The notes below the pieces were generated by a model. It saw nothing but the letters and a program-made list of their open reading frames with translations, was not told the DNA's origin and ran no database searches. 64,000 nucleotides of DNA from Eledone cirrhosa (taxonomy: Eukaryota > Mollusca > Cephalopoda > Octopoda > Eledonidae): the NCBI GenBank assembly GCA_964016885.1, contig OZ024744.1, positions 116,191,302-116,255,301 on the forward strand. The letters run 5' to 3'. Shown here piece by piece: positions 38,347-53,364 of this stretch (position 1 is its first letter; every line of letters starts with the position of its first letter). The translations under genes were made by a program, and so were the position numbers.

Positions 38347-41300
38347 CACATATATACATGTACGTATGGATTCACCAAACATTTATTATGATGCTCGGTG
38401 TGTTTGTAAACAAACATCCCGTATTAAGCCGTAGTGTCTTGCAGCCATTGTTGCTCGTTTGTTCAACACTGACAAAGGAACGCTGTACTAGTTTCAAGCT
38501 TATTAGCTATCGTCAGCAACGTATATCTTCCTGCCAGATTGTTGAACGTATATACTTACCTTATGCATATTAACGGGTGAGTAGCCCAATTTGCATAACG
38601 AGTGGGTTAATCGGCCGGGTGCACCTAAAACGATAAACGAAAAAAAATGAAACGAAATTTCATTTCCCACTCTTAGTACGGCTGTTACTTAAAAATAAGT
38701 ATGTACACGTACATACACTTATGTTTTCAGACGTACAGTATTATGTATATATATATATACATACGTGCACACATATATACATGTACGTATGGATTCACAG
38801 AACATTTATTATAATGCTCGGTGTGTTTGTGAACAAACATCCCGTATTAAGCCGTAGTGTCTAGCAACCATCGTTGCTCGTTTGTTCAACACTGACAAAG
38901 GAACGCTGTACTAGTTTCATGCTTATTAGCTATCGTCAGCAACGTATACCTTCCTGCCAGATTGTTGAACGTATATACTTATGCATATTAACGGGTGAGT
39001 AGCCCAATTTGCATATCGAGTGGGTTAAACGGCCGGGTGCACCTAAAACGATAAACGGAGAAAAATGAAATGAAATTTCATTCCCCACTCTTAGTACGGC
39101 TGTTACTTAAATATAAGTATGTACACGTACATACACATATGTACACAGACGTACAGTATTATGTATATATATATACATACATGCACACATATATACATGT
39201 ACGTATGGATTCACCCAACATTTATTATAATGCTCGGTGTGTTTGTAAAGAAACATCCCGTATGAAGCCGTAGTGTCTAGCAACCATCGTTGCTCGTTTG
39301 TTCAACACTGACAAAGAAACGCTGTACTAGTTTCAAGCTTATTAGCTATCGTCAGCAACTTATACCTTCCGGCCAGATTGTTGAACGTATACACTTACAT
39401 TATGCATATTAACGGGTGAGTAGCCCAATTTGATATCGAGTGGGTTAATCGGCCGGGTGCACCTAAAGCAATAAACGAAAAAAAAATGAAACGAAATTTC
39501 ATTACGCACTCTTAGTACGGCTGTTACTTAAATATAAGTATGTACACGTACATACACATATGTATACAGTCGTACAGTAGTGTGTATATATATATACATA
39601 CATGACACATATATACATGTACGTATAGATTCACCGAACATTTATTATAATGCTCGGTGTGTTTGTAAACAAACATCCCGTATTAAGCCGTATTGTCAAG
39701 CAACCATCGTTGCTCGTTTGTTCAACACTGACAAAGGAACGCTGTACTAGTTTCAAGCTTATTAGCTATCGTCAGCAACGTATACCTTCCTGCCAGATTG
39801 TTGAACGTTTATACTTACCTTATGCATATTAACGGGTGAGTAGCCCAATTTGTATATCGAGTGGGTTAATCGGCCGGATGCACCTAAATCGATAAACTGA
39901 AAAAAATGAAACGAAATTTCATTTCCCACTCTTAGTACGGCGTTTACTTAAATATAAGTACGTACACGTACATACACATATGTATGCAGTCGTAAAGTAG
40001 TGTGTATATATATATACATACATGCACACATATATACATGTACGTATAGATTCACCGAACATTTATTATAATGCTCGGTGTGTTTGTAAACAAACATGCC
40101 GTATTAAGCCGTAGTGTCTAGCAACCATCGTTGCTCGTTTGTTCAACACTGACAAAGGAATGCTGTACTAGTTTCAAGCTTATTAGCTATCGTCAGCAAC
40201 GTATACCTTCCTGGCAGATTGTTGAACGTATATACTTAACTTATGCATATTAATGGCTGAGTAGCCCAACTTGCATATCGAGTGCGTTAATCGGCCGGGT
40301 GCACCTAAAGCGATAAACGAAAAAAAAATGAAACGAAATTTCATTTCCCACTCTTAGTACGGCTGTTACTTAAATATAAGTATGTACACGTACATACACA
40401 TATGTACACAGACGTACAGTATTATGTATATATATATACATACATGCACACATATATACATGTACGTATGGATTCACCGAACATTTATTATAATGCTCGG
40501 TGTGTTTGTAAACAAACATGCCGTATTAAGCCGTAGTGTCTAGCAACCATCGTTGCTCGTTTGTTCAACACTGACAAAGGAACGCTGTACTAGTTTCAAG
40601 CTTATTAGCTATCGTCAGCAACGTATACCTTCCTGGCAGATTGTTGAACGTATATACTTAACTTATGCATATTAATGGCTGAGTAGCCCAACTTGCATAT
40701 CGAGTGGGTTAATCGGCCGGGTGCACCGAAAACGATAAACGGAAAGAAATGAAACGAAATTTCATTTCCCTCTCTTAGTACGGCTGTTACTTAAATATAA
40801 GTATGTACACCTACATACACATATGTATACAGACGTACAGTAGTATGTATATATATATATACATACATACACACATATATACATGTACGTACGGATTCAC
40901 CGAACATTTATTATAATGCTCGGTGTGTTTATAAACAAACATCCCGTATTAATCCGTAGTGTCTAGCAACCATCGTTGCTCGTTTGTTCAACACTGACAA
41001 AGGAACGCTGTACTAGTTTCATGCTTATTAGCTATCGTCAGCAACGTATACCTTCCTGCCAGATTGTTGAACGTATATACTTATGCATATTAACGGGTGA
41101 GTAGCCCAACTTGCATATCGAGTGGGTTAATCGGCCGGGTGCACCTAAAACGATAAACGGAGAAAAATGAAACGAAATTTCATTTCCCACTCTTAGTACG
41201 GCTGTTACTGAAATATAAGTATGTACACGTACATACACATATGTATACAGACGTACAATAGTATGTATACATATATACATACATTCACACATATATACAT

Positions 41301-43564
41301 GTACGTATGGATTCACCAAACATTTATTATGATGCTCGGTGTGTTTGTAAATAAACATCCCGTATTAAGCCGTAGTGTCTTGCAGCCATTGTTGCTCGTT
41401 TGTTCAACACTGACAAAGGAACGCTGTACTAGTTTCAAGCTTATTAGCTATCGTCAGCAACGTATATCTTCCTGCCAGATTGTTGAACGTATATACTTAC
41501 CTTATGCATATTAACGGGTGAGTAGCCCAATTTGCATAATGAGTGGGTTAATCGGCCGGGTGCACCTAAAGCGATAAACGAAAAAAAATGAAACAAAATT
41601 TCATTTCCCACTCTTAGTACGGCTGTTACTTAAATATAAGTATGTACACGTACATACACATATGTACACAGACGTACAGTATTATGTATATATATATACA
41701 TACATGCACACATATATACATGTACGTATGGATTCACCGAACATTTATTATAATGCTCGGTGTGTTTGTAAAGAAACATCCCGTATGAAGCCGTAGTGTC
41801 TAGCAACCATCGTTGCTCGTTTGTTCAACACTGACAAAGAAACGCTGTACTAGTTTCAAGCTTATTAGCTATCGTCAGCAACTTATACCTTCCGGCCAGA
41901 TTGTTGAACGTATACACTTACATTATGCATATTAACGGGTGAGTAGCCCAATTTGATATCGAGTGGGTTAATCGGCCGGGTGCACCTAAAGCAATAAACG
42001 AAAAAAAAATGAAACGAAATTTCATTACGCACTCTTAGTACGGCTGTTACTTAAATATAAGTATGTACACGTACATACACATATGTATACAGTCGTACAG
42101 TAGTGTGTATATATATATACATACATGCACACATATATACATGTACGTATAGATTCACCGAACATTTATTATAATGCTCGGTGTGTTTGTAAACAAACAT
42201 CCCGTATTAAGCCGTATTGTCAAGCAACCATCGTTGCTCGTTTGTTCAACACTGACAAAGGAACGCTGAACTAGTTTCAAGCTTATTAGCTATCGTCAGC
42301 AACGTATACCTTCCTGCCAGATTGTTGAACGTTTATACTTACCTTATGCATATTAACGGGTGAGTAGCCCAATTTGTAAATCGATTGGGTTAATCGGCCG
42401 GATGCACCTAAATCGATAAACGGAAAAAAATGAAACGAAATTTCATTTCCCACTCTTAGTACGGCGTTTACTTAAATATAAGTACGTACACGTACATACA
42501 CATATGTATACAGTCGTAAAGTAGTGTGTATATATATATACATACATGCACACATATATACATGTACGTATAGATTCACCGAACATTTATTATAATGCTC
42601 GGTGTGTTTGTAAACAAACATGCCGTATTAAGCCGTAGTGTCTAGCAACCATCGTTGCTCGTTTGTTCAACACTGACAAAGGAACGCTGTACTAGTTTCA
42701 AGCTTATTAGCTATCGTCAGCAACGTATACCATCCTGGCAGATTGTTGAACGTATATACTTAACTTATACATATTAATGGCTGAGTAGCCCAACTTGCAT
42801 ATCGAGTGCGTTAATCGGCCGGGTGCACCTAAAGCGATAAACGAAAAAAAAATGAAACGAAATTTCATTTCCCACTCTTAGTACGGCTGTTACTTAAATA
42901 TAAGTATGTACACGTACATACACATATGTACACAGACGTACAGTATTATGTATATATATATACATACATGCACACATATATACATGTACGTATGGATTCA
43001 CCGAACATTTATTATAATGCTCGGTGTGTTTGTAAACAAACATGCCGTATTAAGCCGTAGTGTCTAGCAACCATCGTTGCTCGTTTGTTCAACACTGACA
43101 AAGGAACGCTGTACTAGTTTCAAGCTTATTAGCTATCGTCAGCAACGTATACCTTCCTGGCAGATTGTTGAACGTATATACGAGGTTGGTGTTAGGAAGG
43201 GCATCCAGCTGTAGAAATCAAGCCAGATCAGTTCCTGTATGAGCAAGGCATGGTCAGCCGACCAGACACTGCCCACAACAGGACAACCCGTCTAACCCAT
43301 GCTAGCGTGGAAGAACGGACGTAAAACGGTGATGATGATGATGATGATGATATACTTAACTTATGCATATTAATGGCTGAGTAGCCCAACTTGCATATCG
43401 AGTGGGTTAATCGGCCGGGTGCACCTAAATCGATATACGGAAAAAATGAAAGGAAATTTCATTTCCCACTCTTAGTACGGCTGTTACTTAAATATAAGTA
43501 TGTACACGTACATACACATATGTATAAAGACGTACAGTAGTATGTATATATATACATACATGCA
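38347..43564. repeat. Higher-order block, copy 1 of a 5,218-bp tandem duplication
   Basis: Twelve or so satellite units plus one inserted dispersed repeat. Unit-specific variants recur exactly 5,218 bp downstream (39070/44288, 41038/46256, 41221/46439, 43182/48400). Within the block, ~2.5-kb (six-unit) and ~2.9-kb (seven-unit) sub-periods are also visible (CATTACGCACTC at ~39501 and ~42025; the unit at 38280 and at 41221). Confidence 0.85.
43182..43350 (+). mobile_element. Dispersed short repeat with (GAT)n tail, inserted in a satellite unit (copy 1)
   Basis: About 169 bp reading GAGGTTGGTGTTAGGAAGGG, through CATCCAGCTGTAG and CCCATGCTAGCGTGG, ending in (GAT)n. This is a very common cephalopod interspersed sequence. 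It splits a satellite unit between ATATAC and TATACTTAAC, suggesting an ATATAC-like target duplication. Confidence 0.8.
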
Positions 43565-46500
43565 CACATATATACATGTACGTATGGATTCACCAAACAT
43601 TTATTATGATGCTCGGTGTGTTTGTAAACAAACATCCCGTATTAAGCCGTAGTGTCTTGCAGCCATTGTTGCTCGTTTGTTCAACACTGACAAAGGAACG
43701 CTGTACTAGTTTCAAGCTTATTAGCTATCGTCAGCAACGTATATCTTCCTGCCAGATTGTTGAACGTATATACTTACCTTATGCATATTAACGGGTGAGT
43801 AGCCCAATTTGCATAACGAGTGGGTTAATCGGCCGGGTGCACCTAAAACGATAAACGAAAAAAAATGAAACGAAATTTCATTTCCCACTCTTAGTACGGC
43901 TGTTACTTAAAAATAAGTATGTACACGTACATACACTTATGTTTTCAGACGTACAGTATTATGTATATATATATATACATACGTGCACACATATATACAT
44001 GTACGTATGGATTCACAGAACATTTATTATAATGCTCGGTGTGTTTGTGAACAAACATCCCGTATTAAGCCGTAGTGTCTAGCAACCATCGTTGCTCGTT
44101 TGTTCAACACTGACAAAGGAACGCTGTACTAGTTTCATGCTTATTAGCTATCGTCAGCAACGTATACCTTCCTGCCAGATTGTTGAACGTATATACTTAT
44201 GCATATTAACGGGTGAGTAGCCCAATTTGCATATCGAGTGGGTTAAACGGCCGGATGCACCTAAAACGATAAACGGAGAAAAATGAAATGAAATTTCATT
44301 CCCCACTCTTAGTACGGCTGTTACTTAAATATAAGTATGTACACGTACATACACATATGTACACAGACGTACAGTATTATGTATATATATATACATACAT
44401 GCACACATATATACATGTACGTATGGATTCACCCAACATTTATTATAATGCTCGGTGTGTTTGTAAAGAAACATCCCGTATGAAGCCGTAGTGTCTAGCA
44501 ACCATCGTTGCTCGTTTGTTCAACACTGACAAAGAAACGCTGTACTAGTTTCAAGCTTATTAGCTATCGTCAGCAACTTATACCTTCCGGCCAGATTGTT
44601 GAACGTATACACTTACATTATGCATATTAACGGGTGAGTAGCCCAATTTGATATCGAGTGGGTTAATCGGCCGGGTGCACCTAAAGCAATAAACGAAAAA
44701 AAAATGAAACGAAATTTCATTACGCACTCTTAGTACGGCTGTTACTTAAATATAAGTATGTACACGTACATACACATATGTATACAGTCGTACAGTAGTG
44801 TGTATATATATATACATACATGACACATATATACATGTACGTATAGATTCACCGAACATTTATTATAATGCTCGGTGTGTTTGTAAACAAACATCCCGTA
44901 TTAAGCCGTATTGTCAAGCAACCATCGTTGCTCGTTTGTTCAACACTGACAAAGGAACGCTGTACTAGTTTCAAGCTTATTAGCTATCGTCAGCAACGTA
45001 TACCTTCCTGCCAGATTGTTGAACGTTTATACTTACCTTATGCATATTAACGGGTGAGTAGCCCAATTTGTATATCGAGTGGGTTAATCGGCCGGATGCA
45101 CCTAAATCGATAAACTGAAAAAAATGAAACGAAATTTCATTTCCCACTCTTAGTACGGCGTTTACTTAAATATAAGTACGTACACGTACATACACATATG
45201 TATGCAGTCGTAAAGTAGTGTGTATATATATATACATACATGCACACATATATACATGTACGTATAGATTCACCGAACATTTATTATAATGCTCGGTGTG
45301 TTTGTAAACAAACATGCCGTATTAAGCCGTAGTGTCTAGCAACCATCGTTGCTCGTTTGTTCAACACTGACAAAGGAATGCTGTACTAGTTTCAAGCTTA
45401 TTAGCTATCGTCAGCAACGTATACCTTCCTGGCAGATTGTTGAACGTATATACTTAACTTATGCATATTAATGGCTGAGTAGCCCAACTTGCATATCGAG
45501 TGCGTTAATCGGCCGGGTGCACCTAAAGCGATAAACGAAAAAAAAATGAAACGAAATTTCATTTCCCACTCTTAGTACGGCTGTTACTTAAATATAAGTA
45601 TGTACACGTACATACACATATGTACACAGACGTACAGTATTATGTATATATATATACATACATGCACACATATATACATGTACGTATGGATTCACCGAAC
45701 ATTTATTATAATGCTCGGTGTGTTTGTAAACAAACATGCCGTATTAAGCCGTAGTGTCTAGCAACCATCGTTGCTCGTTTGTTCAACACTGACAAAGGAA
45801 CGCTGTACTAGTTTCAAGCTTATTAGCTATCGTCAGCAACGTATACCTTCCTGGCAGATTGTTGAACGTATATACTTAACTTATGCATATTAATGGCTGA
45901 GTAGCCCAACTTGCATATCGAGTGGGTTAATCGGCCGGGTGCACCGAAAACGATAAACGGAAAGAAATGAAACGAAATTTCATTTCCCTCTCTTAGTACG
46001 GCTGTTACTTAAATATAAGTATGTACACCTACATACACATATGTATACAGACGTACAGTAGTATGTATATATATATATACATACATACACACATATATAC
46101 ATGTACGTACGGATTCACCGAACATTTATTATAATGCTCGGTGTGTTTATAAACAAACATCCCGTATTAATCCGTAGTGTCTAGCAACCATCGTTGCTCG
46201 TTTGTTCAACACTGACAAAGGAACGCTGTACTAGTTTCATGCTTATTAGCTATCGTCAGCAACGTATACCTTCCTGCCAGATTGTTGAACGTATATACTT
46301 ATGCATATTAACGGGTGAGTAGCCCAACTTGCATATCGAGTGGGTTAATCGGCCGGGTGCACCTAAAACGATAAACGGAGAAAAATGAAACGAAATTTCA
46401 TTTCCCACTCTTAGTACGGCTGTTACTGAAATATAAGTATGTACACGTACATACACATATGTATACAGACGTACAATAGTATGTATACATATATACATAC

Positions 46501-48782
46501 ATTCACACATATATACATGTACGTATGGATTCACCAAACATTTATTATGATGCTCGGTGTGTTTGTAAATAAACATCCCGTATTAAGCCGTAGTGTCTTG
46601 CAGCCATTGTTGCTCGTTTGTTCAACACTGACAAAGGAACGCTGTACTAGTTTCAAGCTTATTAGCTATCGTCAGCAACGTATATCTTCCTGCCAGATTG
46701 TTGAACGTATATACTTACCTTATGCATATTAACGGGTGAGTAGCCCAATTTGCATAATGAGTGGGTTAATCGGCCGGGTGCACCTAAAGCGATAAACGAA
46801 AAAAAATGAAACAAAATTTCATTTCCCACTCTTAGTACGGCTGTTACTTAAATATAAGTATGTACACGTACATACACATATGTACACAGACGTACAGTAT
46901 TATGTATATATATATACATACATGCACACATATATACATGTACGTATGGATTCACCGAACATTTATTATAATGCTCGGTGTGTTTGTAAAGAAACATCCC
47001 GTATGAAGCCGTAGTGTCTAGCAACCATCGTTGCTCGTTTGTTCAACACTGACAAAGAAACGCTGTACTAGTTTCAAGCTTATTAGCTATCGTCAGCAAC
47101 TTATACCTTCCGGCCAGATTGTTGAACGTATACACTTACATTATGCATATTAACGGGTGAGTAGCCCAATTTGATATCGAGTGGGTTAATCGGCCGGGTG
47201 CACCTAAAGCAATAAACGAAAAAAAAATGAAACGAAATTTCATTACGCACTCTTAGTACGGCTGTTACTTAAATATAAGTATGTACACGTACATACACAT
47301 ATGTATACAGTCGTACAGTAGTGTGTATATATATATACATACATGCACACATATATACATGTACGTATAGATTCACCGAACATTTATTATAATGCTCGGT
47401 GTGTTTGTAAACAAACATCCCGTATTAAGCCGTATTGTCAAGCAACCATCGTTGCTCGTTTGTTCAACACTGACAAAGGAACGCTGAACTAGTTTCAAGC
47501 TTATTAGCTATCGTCAGCAACGTATACCTTCCTGCCAGATTGTTGAACGTTTATACTTACCTTATGCATATTAACGGGTGAGTAGCCCAATTTGTAAATC
47601 GATTGGGTTAATCGGCCGGATGCACCTAAATCGATAAACGGAAAAAAATGAAACGAAATTTCATTTCCCACTCTTAGTACGGCGTTTACTTAAATATAAG
47701 TACGTACACGTACATACACATATGTATACAGTCGTAAAGTAGTGTGTATATATATATACATACATGCACACATATATACATGTACGTATAGATTCACCGA
47801 ACATTTATTATAATGCTCGGTGTGTTTGTAAACAAACATGCCGTATTAAGCCGTAGTGTCTAGCAACCATCGTTGCTCGTTTGTTCAACACTGACAAAGG
47901 AACGCTGTACTAGTTTCAAGCTTATTAGCTATCGTCAGCAACGTATACCATCCTGGCAGATTGTTGAACGTATATACTTAACTTATACATATTAATGGCT
48001 GAGTAGCCCAACTTGCATATCGAGTGCGTTAATCGGCCGGGTGCACCTAAAGCGATAAACGAAAAAAAAATGAAACGAAATTTCATTTCCCACTCTTAGT
48101 ACGGCTGTTACTTAAATATAAGTATGTACACGTACATACACATATGTACACAGACGTACAGTATTATGTATATATATATACATACATGCACACATATATA
48201 CATGTACGTATGGATTCACCGAACATTTATTATAATGCTCGGTGTGTTTGTAAACAAACATGCCGTATTAAGCCGTAGTGTCTAGCAACCATCGTTGCTC
48301 GTTTGTTCAACACTGACAAAGGAACGCTGTACTAGTTTCAAGCTTATTAGCTATCGTCAGCAACGTATACCTTCCTGGCAGATTGTTGAACGTATATACG
48401 AGGTTGGTGTTAGGAAGGGCATCCAGCTGTAGAAATCAAGCCAGATCAGTTCCTGTATGAGCAAGGCATGGTCAGCCGACCAGACACTGCCCACAACAGG
48501 ACAACCCGTCTAACCCATGCTAGCGTGGAAGAACGGACGTAAAACGGTGATGATGATGATGATGATGATATACTTAACTTATGCATATTAATGGCTGAGT
48601 AGCCCAACTTGCATATCGAGTGGGTTAATCGGCCGGGTGCACCTAAATCGATATACGGAAAAAATGAAAGGAAATTTCATTTCCCACTCTTAGTACGGCT
48701 GTTACTTAAATATAAGTATGTACACGTACATACACATATGTATAAAGACGTACAGTAGTATGTATATATATACATACATGCA
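43565..48782. repeat. Higher-order block, copy 2 of the 5,218-bp tandem duplication
   Basis: Nearly identical to 38347-43564; the differences I noticed are single bases (for example GGCCGGGTG at ~39035 against GGCCGGATG at ~44250). Homology ends near 48783, where the sequence has CCGAACATTT instead of the CCAAACATTT that starts both copies. Confidence 0.85.
48400..48568 (+). mobile_element. Dispersed short repeat with (GAT)n tail (copy 2)
   Basis: Identical in position within the higher-order block to the insertion at 43182, with the same flanks. It was therefore duplicated with the block rather than inserted twice. Confidence 0.8.
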
Positions 48783-51700
48783 CACATATATACATGTACG
48801 TATGGATTCACCGAACATTTATTATAGTGCTCGGTGTGTTTGTAAACAAACATGCCGTATTAAGCCGTATTGTCTAGCAACCATCGTTGCTCGTTTGTTC
48901 AACACTGACAAAGGAACGCTGTACTAGTTTCAAGCTTATTAGCTATCGTCAGCAACGTATACCTTCCTGGCAGATTGTTGAACGTATATACTTAACTTAT
49001 ACATATTAATGGCTGAGTAGCCCAACTTGCATATCGAGTGCGTTAATCGGCCGGGTGCACCTAAAGCGATAAACGAAAAAAAAATGAAACGAAATTTCAT
49101 TTCCCACTCTTAGTACGGCTGTTACTTAAATATAAGTATGTACACGTACATACACATATGTACACAGACGTACAGTATTATGTATATATATATACATACA
49201 TGCACACATATATACATGTACGTATGGATTCACCGAACATTTATTATAATGCTCGGTGTGTTTGTAAACAAACATGCCGTATTAAGCCTTAGTGTCTAGC
49301 AACCATCGCTGCTCGTTTGTTTAACACTGACAAAGAACGATGTACTGGTTTTCAGCTTATTAGCTATCGTCAGCACCGTATACCTTCCTGCCAGATTGTG
49401 GAACGTATATACTTACCTTATGCATATTAACGGCTGAGTAGCCCAATCTGCATATCGAGTGGGTTAATCGGCCGGATGCACCTAAAATGATAAACGGAAA
49501 AAAATGAAACGAAATTTCATTTCCCACTCTTAGTACGGCTGTTACTTAAATATAAGTATGTACACGTACATACACATATGTATACAGAGGTACAGTAGTG
49601 TGTATATATATATACATACATGCACACATATATACATGTACGTATGGATTCACCGAACATTTATTATAATGCTCAGTGTGTTTGTAAGCCAATATCCAGT
49701 ATTATGCCGTAGTGTCTAGCAACCATCTTTGCTCGTTTGTTCAACACTGACAAAGAAACGCTGTACTAGTTTTAAGCTTATTAACTATCGTCAGCAACGT
49801 ATACCATCCTGCCAGATTGTTGAACGTATATACTTACCTTATGCATATTAACAGCTGAGTAGCCCAATTTGCATATCGAGTGGGTTAATCGGACGGGTGC
49901 ACCTAACATCATAAATGGAAAAAAATGAAACGAAATTTCATTTCCCACTCTTAGTACGGCTGTTACTTAAATATAAGTATGTACACGTACATACACATAT
50001 GTATACAGACGTACAGTAGTACGTGTATATATATACATACATGCACACATATATACATGTACGTATGGATTCACCGAAGATTTATTATATTGCTCGGTGT
50101 GTTTGTAAACAAACATCCCGTATTAAGCCGCAGTGTCTAGCAACCATCGTTGCTCGTTTGTTCAACACTGACAAAGGAACGCTGTACTAGTTTCAAGCTT
50201 ATTAGCTATCGTCAGCATCGTATACCTTCCTGCAAAATTGTTGAACGTATATACTTACCTTATGCATATTAACGGGTGAGTAGGCCAATTTGCATATCGA
50301 GTGGGTTAATCGGCCGGGTGCCCCTAAAACGATAAACGAAAAAAAATGAAACGAAATTTCATTTCCCACTCTTAGAACGGCTGTTACTTAAATATAAGTA
50401 TGTACACGTACATACACTTATGATTTCAGACATACAGTATTATGTATATATATATATACATACATGCACACATATATACATGTACGTATGGATTCACAGA
50501 ATATTTATTATAACTGTCGGTGTGTTTGTAAACAAACATCCCGTAATCAAGCCGTAGTGTCTAGCAACCATCGCTGTTCGGTTGTTTAACACTGACAAAG
50601 GAACGCTGTACTAGTTTCAAGCTTATTAGCTATCGTTAGCAACGTATACCTTCCTGCCAGATTGTTGAACGTATATACTTACCTTATGTATATTAACGGC
50701 TGAGTAGTCCAATTTGCATATCGAGTGGGTTAATCGGCCGGGTGCACCTAAAACGATAAACGAAAAAAAATGAAACGAAATTTCATTTCCCACTCTTAGT
50801 ACCGCTGATACTTAAATATAAGTATGTACACGTACATACACATATGTATACAGACGTAGAGTAGTGTGTATATATATATACATACATGCACACATATATA
50901 CATGTACGTATGGATTCACCGAACATTTATTATAATGCTCGGTGTGTTTGTAAACTATCATCCCGTATTAAGCCGTAGTGTCTAGCAACCATCGCTGCTC
51001 GTTTGCTCAACACTGACAAAGGAACGCTGTACTAGTTTCAAGCTTATTAGCTATCGTCAGCAACGTTTACCTTCCTGCCAGATTGTTGAACATATATACT
51101 TACCTTATGCATATTAACAACTGAGTAGCCCAATTTGCATATCGAGTGGGTTAATCGGCCGGGTGCACCTAAGATCATAAACGGAAAAAAATGAAACGAA
51201 AAACATTTCCCACTCTTAGTACGGCTGTTACTTAAATATAAGTATGTACACGTACATACACATATGTATACAGACGTACAGTAGTATGTATATATATATA
51301 CATACATGCACACATATATACATGTACGTATGGATTCACCGAAGCTTTATTATAATGCTCGGTGTGTTTGTAAACAAACATGCCGTATTAAGCCGTAGTG
51401 TCTAGCAACCATCGTTGCTGGTTTGTTCAACACTGACAAAGGAACGCTGTACTAGTTTCAAGCTTATTAGCTATCGTCAGCAACGTTTACCTTCCTGCCA
51501 GATTGTTGAACATATATACTTACCTTATGCATATTAACGGCTGAGTAGCTCAATTTGCATATCGAGTGGGTTAATCGGCCGGGTGCACCGAAAACGATAA
51601 AATGAAAAAATGAAACGAAATTTCATTTCCCACTCTTAGTACGGCTGTTACTCAATTATAGGTATGTACACGTACATACACATATGTATACAGACGTACA

Positions 51701-52156
51701 GCATTATGTATATATATATATATATACATACATGCACACGTATATACATGTACGTATGGATTCACCGAACATTTATTATAATGCTCGGTGTGTTTGTAAA
51801 CACATATCCCGTATTAAGCCGTAGTGTCTAGCAACCATCGCTGTTCGTTTGTTCAACACTGACAAAGGAACGCTGTACTAGTTTCAAGCTTATTAGCTAT
51901 CGTCAGCAACGTATACCTTCCTGCCAAATTGTTGAACGTATATACTTACCTTATGCATATTATCGGCTGAGTAGCCCAATTTGCATATCGAGTGGGTTAA
52001 TCGGCCGGGTGCACCGAAAACGATAAACGGAAAAAATGAAACGGAATTTCATTCCCCACTCTTAGTACGGCTGTTACTTAAATATAAGTATGTATACGTA
52101 CATACACATATGTATACTGATGTACAGTATTATGTATATATATATATATACATTAT

Positions 52157-53364
52157 GAGAGTAAAACAAAGAATCCTTTAATACATCAAAAGTTTTTATT
52201 AGCAGACAATGTTTCGTCCTATTAAGGACTCATCAGGGCAATCAAAACAACAAGAGGTAATATTGGCAGATACAAGCCAGAAACTCTGAAGAATATGGAG
52301 TGTACATACACTAATGTCTTACAAAAATATATGATAATAAAAATGAAAATAAAGATAAAAATAATAAAATTATATAATAAGAATAACTAAGGATGTAGAT
52401 AACATTAAGAACCATATTACAAATATAGTCCAAAGCAACTACCTAAATCTAAACAAATTTGGTTATATAGAGCAGGAATTATATATAACACAATATAATA
52501 CATTATAATAATAATATACTTTTACCAACATTAAAATTCCAAATTAAAAATCAAAAGGTACAATATATACATGTATATATGTGCGCGCGCACACACACAC
52601 ACACATATAACAACCCACACATCTATGTTCGACTACACAAAAATTAAGCCCTATTAGAAGTTTGAATATTAAAAATAAGCATGGTAAGAGTGAAAATAAT
52701 ACTAATACATCTACCCAATATACATGAGGCAATAATATGATATAATTACAAGAAACACATATAACAAATAATAAACAACAAAATTATATAATTCAATATA
52801 ATATAATAATAAAATAGATAGATAATCCCCGGTTAATTTACAGAAACAATATAGATGTCACAATAAAATACAATGATAAAACGTTAACAGTGTATTAACA
52901 TATATCATAAACAATATATACAAATTGATTCATACTGGGTTACAGAATAAATGAGGAAATATAAATTATATAATACTAAAAAAAACTATAATGGTACAGG
53001 GGAAAATTATGATGTTCCAGAAAAAAATATGATGCTACAGAAAAAAAATATATACAGACATCTAACATGATATGTAAAGTCTAAATATCATAATGTTACA
53101 TATTACAATATTACAAAAATCCAGACATCTTACATGATATATAAAGTTTAAATATCATAATGTTACATATAATGAACAGTAAGTAATAAGGATCAATAAT
53201 ACATATAATATAATATAATATATTATAAAATTGGCATAAAATAAATACTTATAATTACAAGGTTAGTAGACAGACATATGTGGATGAGTGAGCGAAGCCA
53301 GACAGTGAATAGTAAATAGAATATAGAATAAAACAAATAAATACAATCAACCGGAAATTACAAA
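52157..53364 (-). repeat. 3' pseudo-LTR of the Penelope-like element
   Basis: 1,208 bp, starting GAGAGTAAAACAAAGAATCC and ending CCGGAAATTACAAA. Nearly identical to 57012-58225. Contains a (GC)n(AC)n alternating purine-pyrimidine tract at ~52580-52606 and an internal tandem duplication of ATATCATAATGTTACAT at 53085-53175. Confidence 0.9.
52198..52243 (-). ncRNA. Hammerhead ribozyme in the 3' pLTR (one stem I pair lost)
   Basis: Minus strand CCCTGATGAGTCC, loop TTAATA, GGACGAAAC, ATTGTC. Core CUGAUGA, stem II GUCC/GGAC and GAAA are intact. At 52204 the base after the predicted cleavage site makes a C-U mismatch in place of the first stem I pair; the other pLTR copy is paired there. Probably weakened. 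Confidence 0.75.

Larger units (their letters stand above)
30013..52156 (-). repeat. ~420-bp satellite with hammerhead ribozyme-like unit (retrozyme-type array), main block
   Basis: About 52 tandem units. TGGATTCACC starts at 30031, 30447, 30870, 31293, 31717 and 32136, giving periods of 416-424 bp; much of the length variation lies in (TA)n and poly-A tracts. On the minus strand nearly every unit holds a hammerhead-like fold: stem I strand ACGUUG, core CUGACGA, stem II AGCU-AAUA-AGCU, GAAA, ACUAGU, predicted cleavage after GUA, and stem I strand CAGCGU. Some units are broken: ~30590 (G8 to U), ~31860 (G8 to A), ~33850 (G12 to A). The first unit's core complement is at 30173-30179. Short open frames in the units are not supported as genes. 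Confidence 0.9.
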
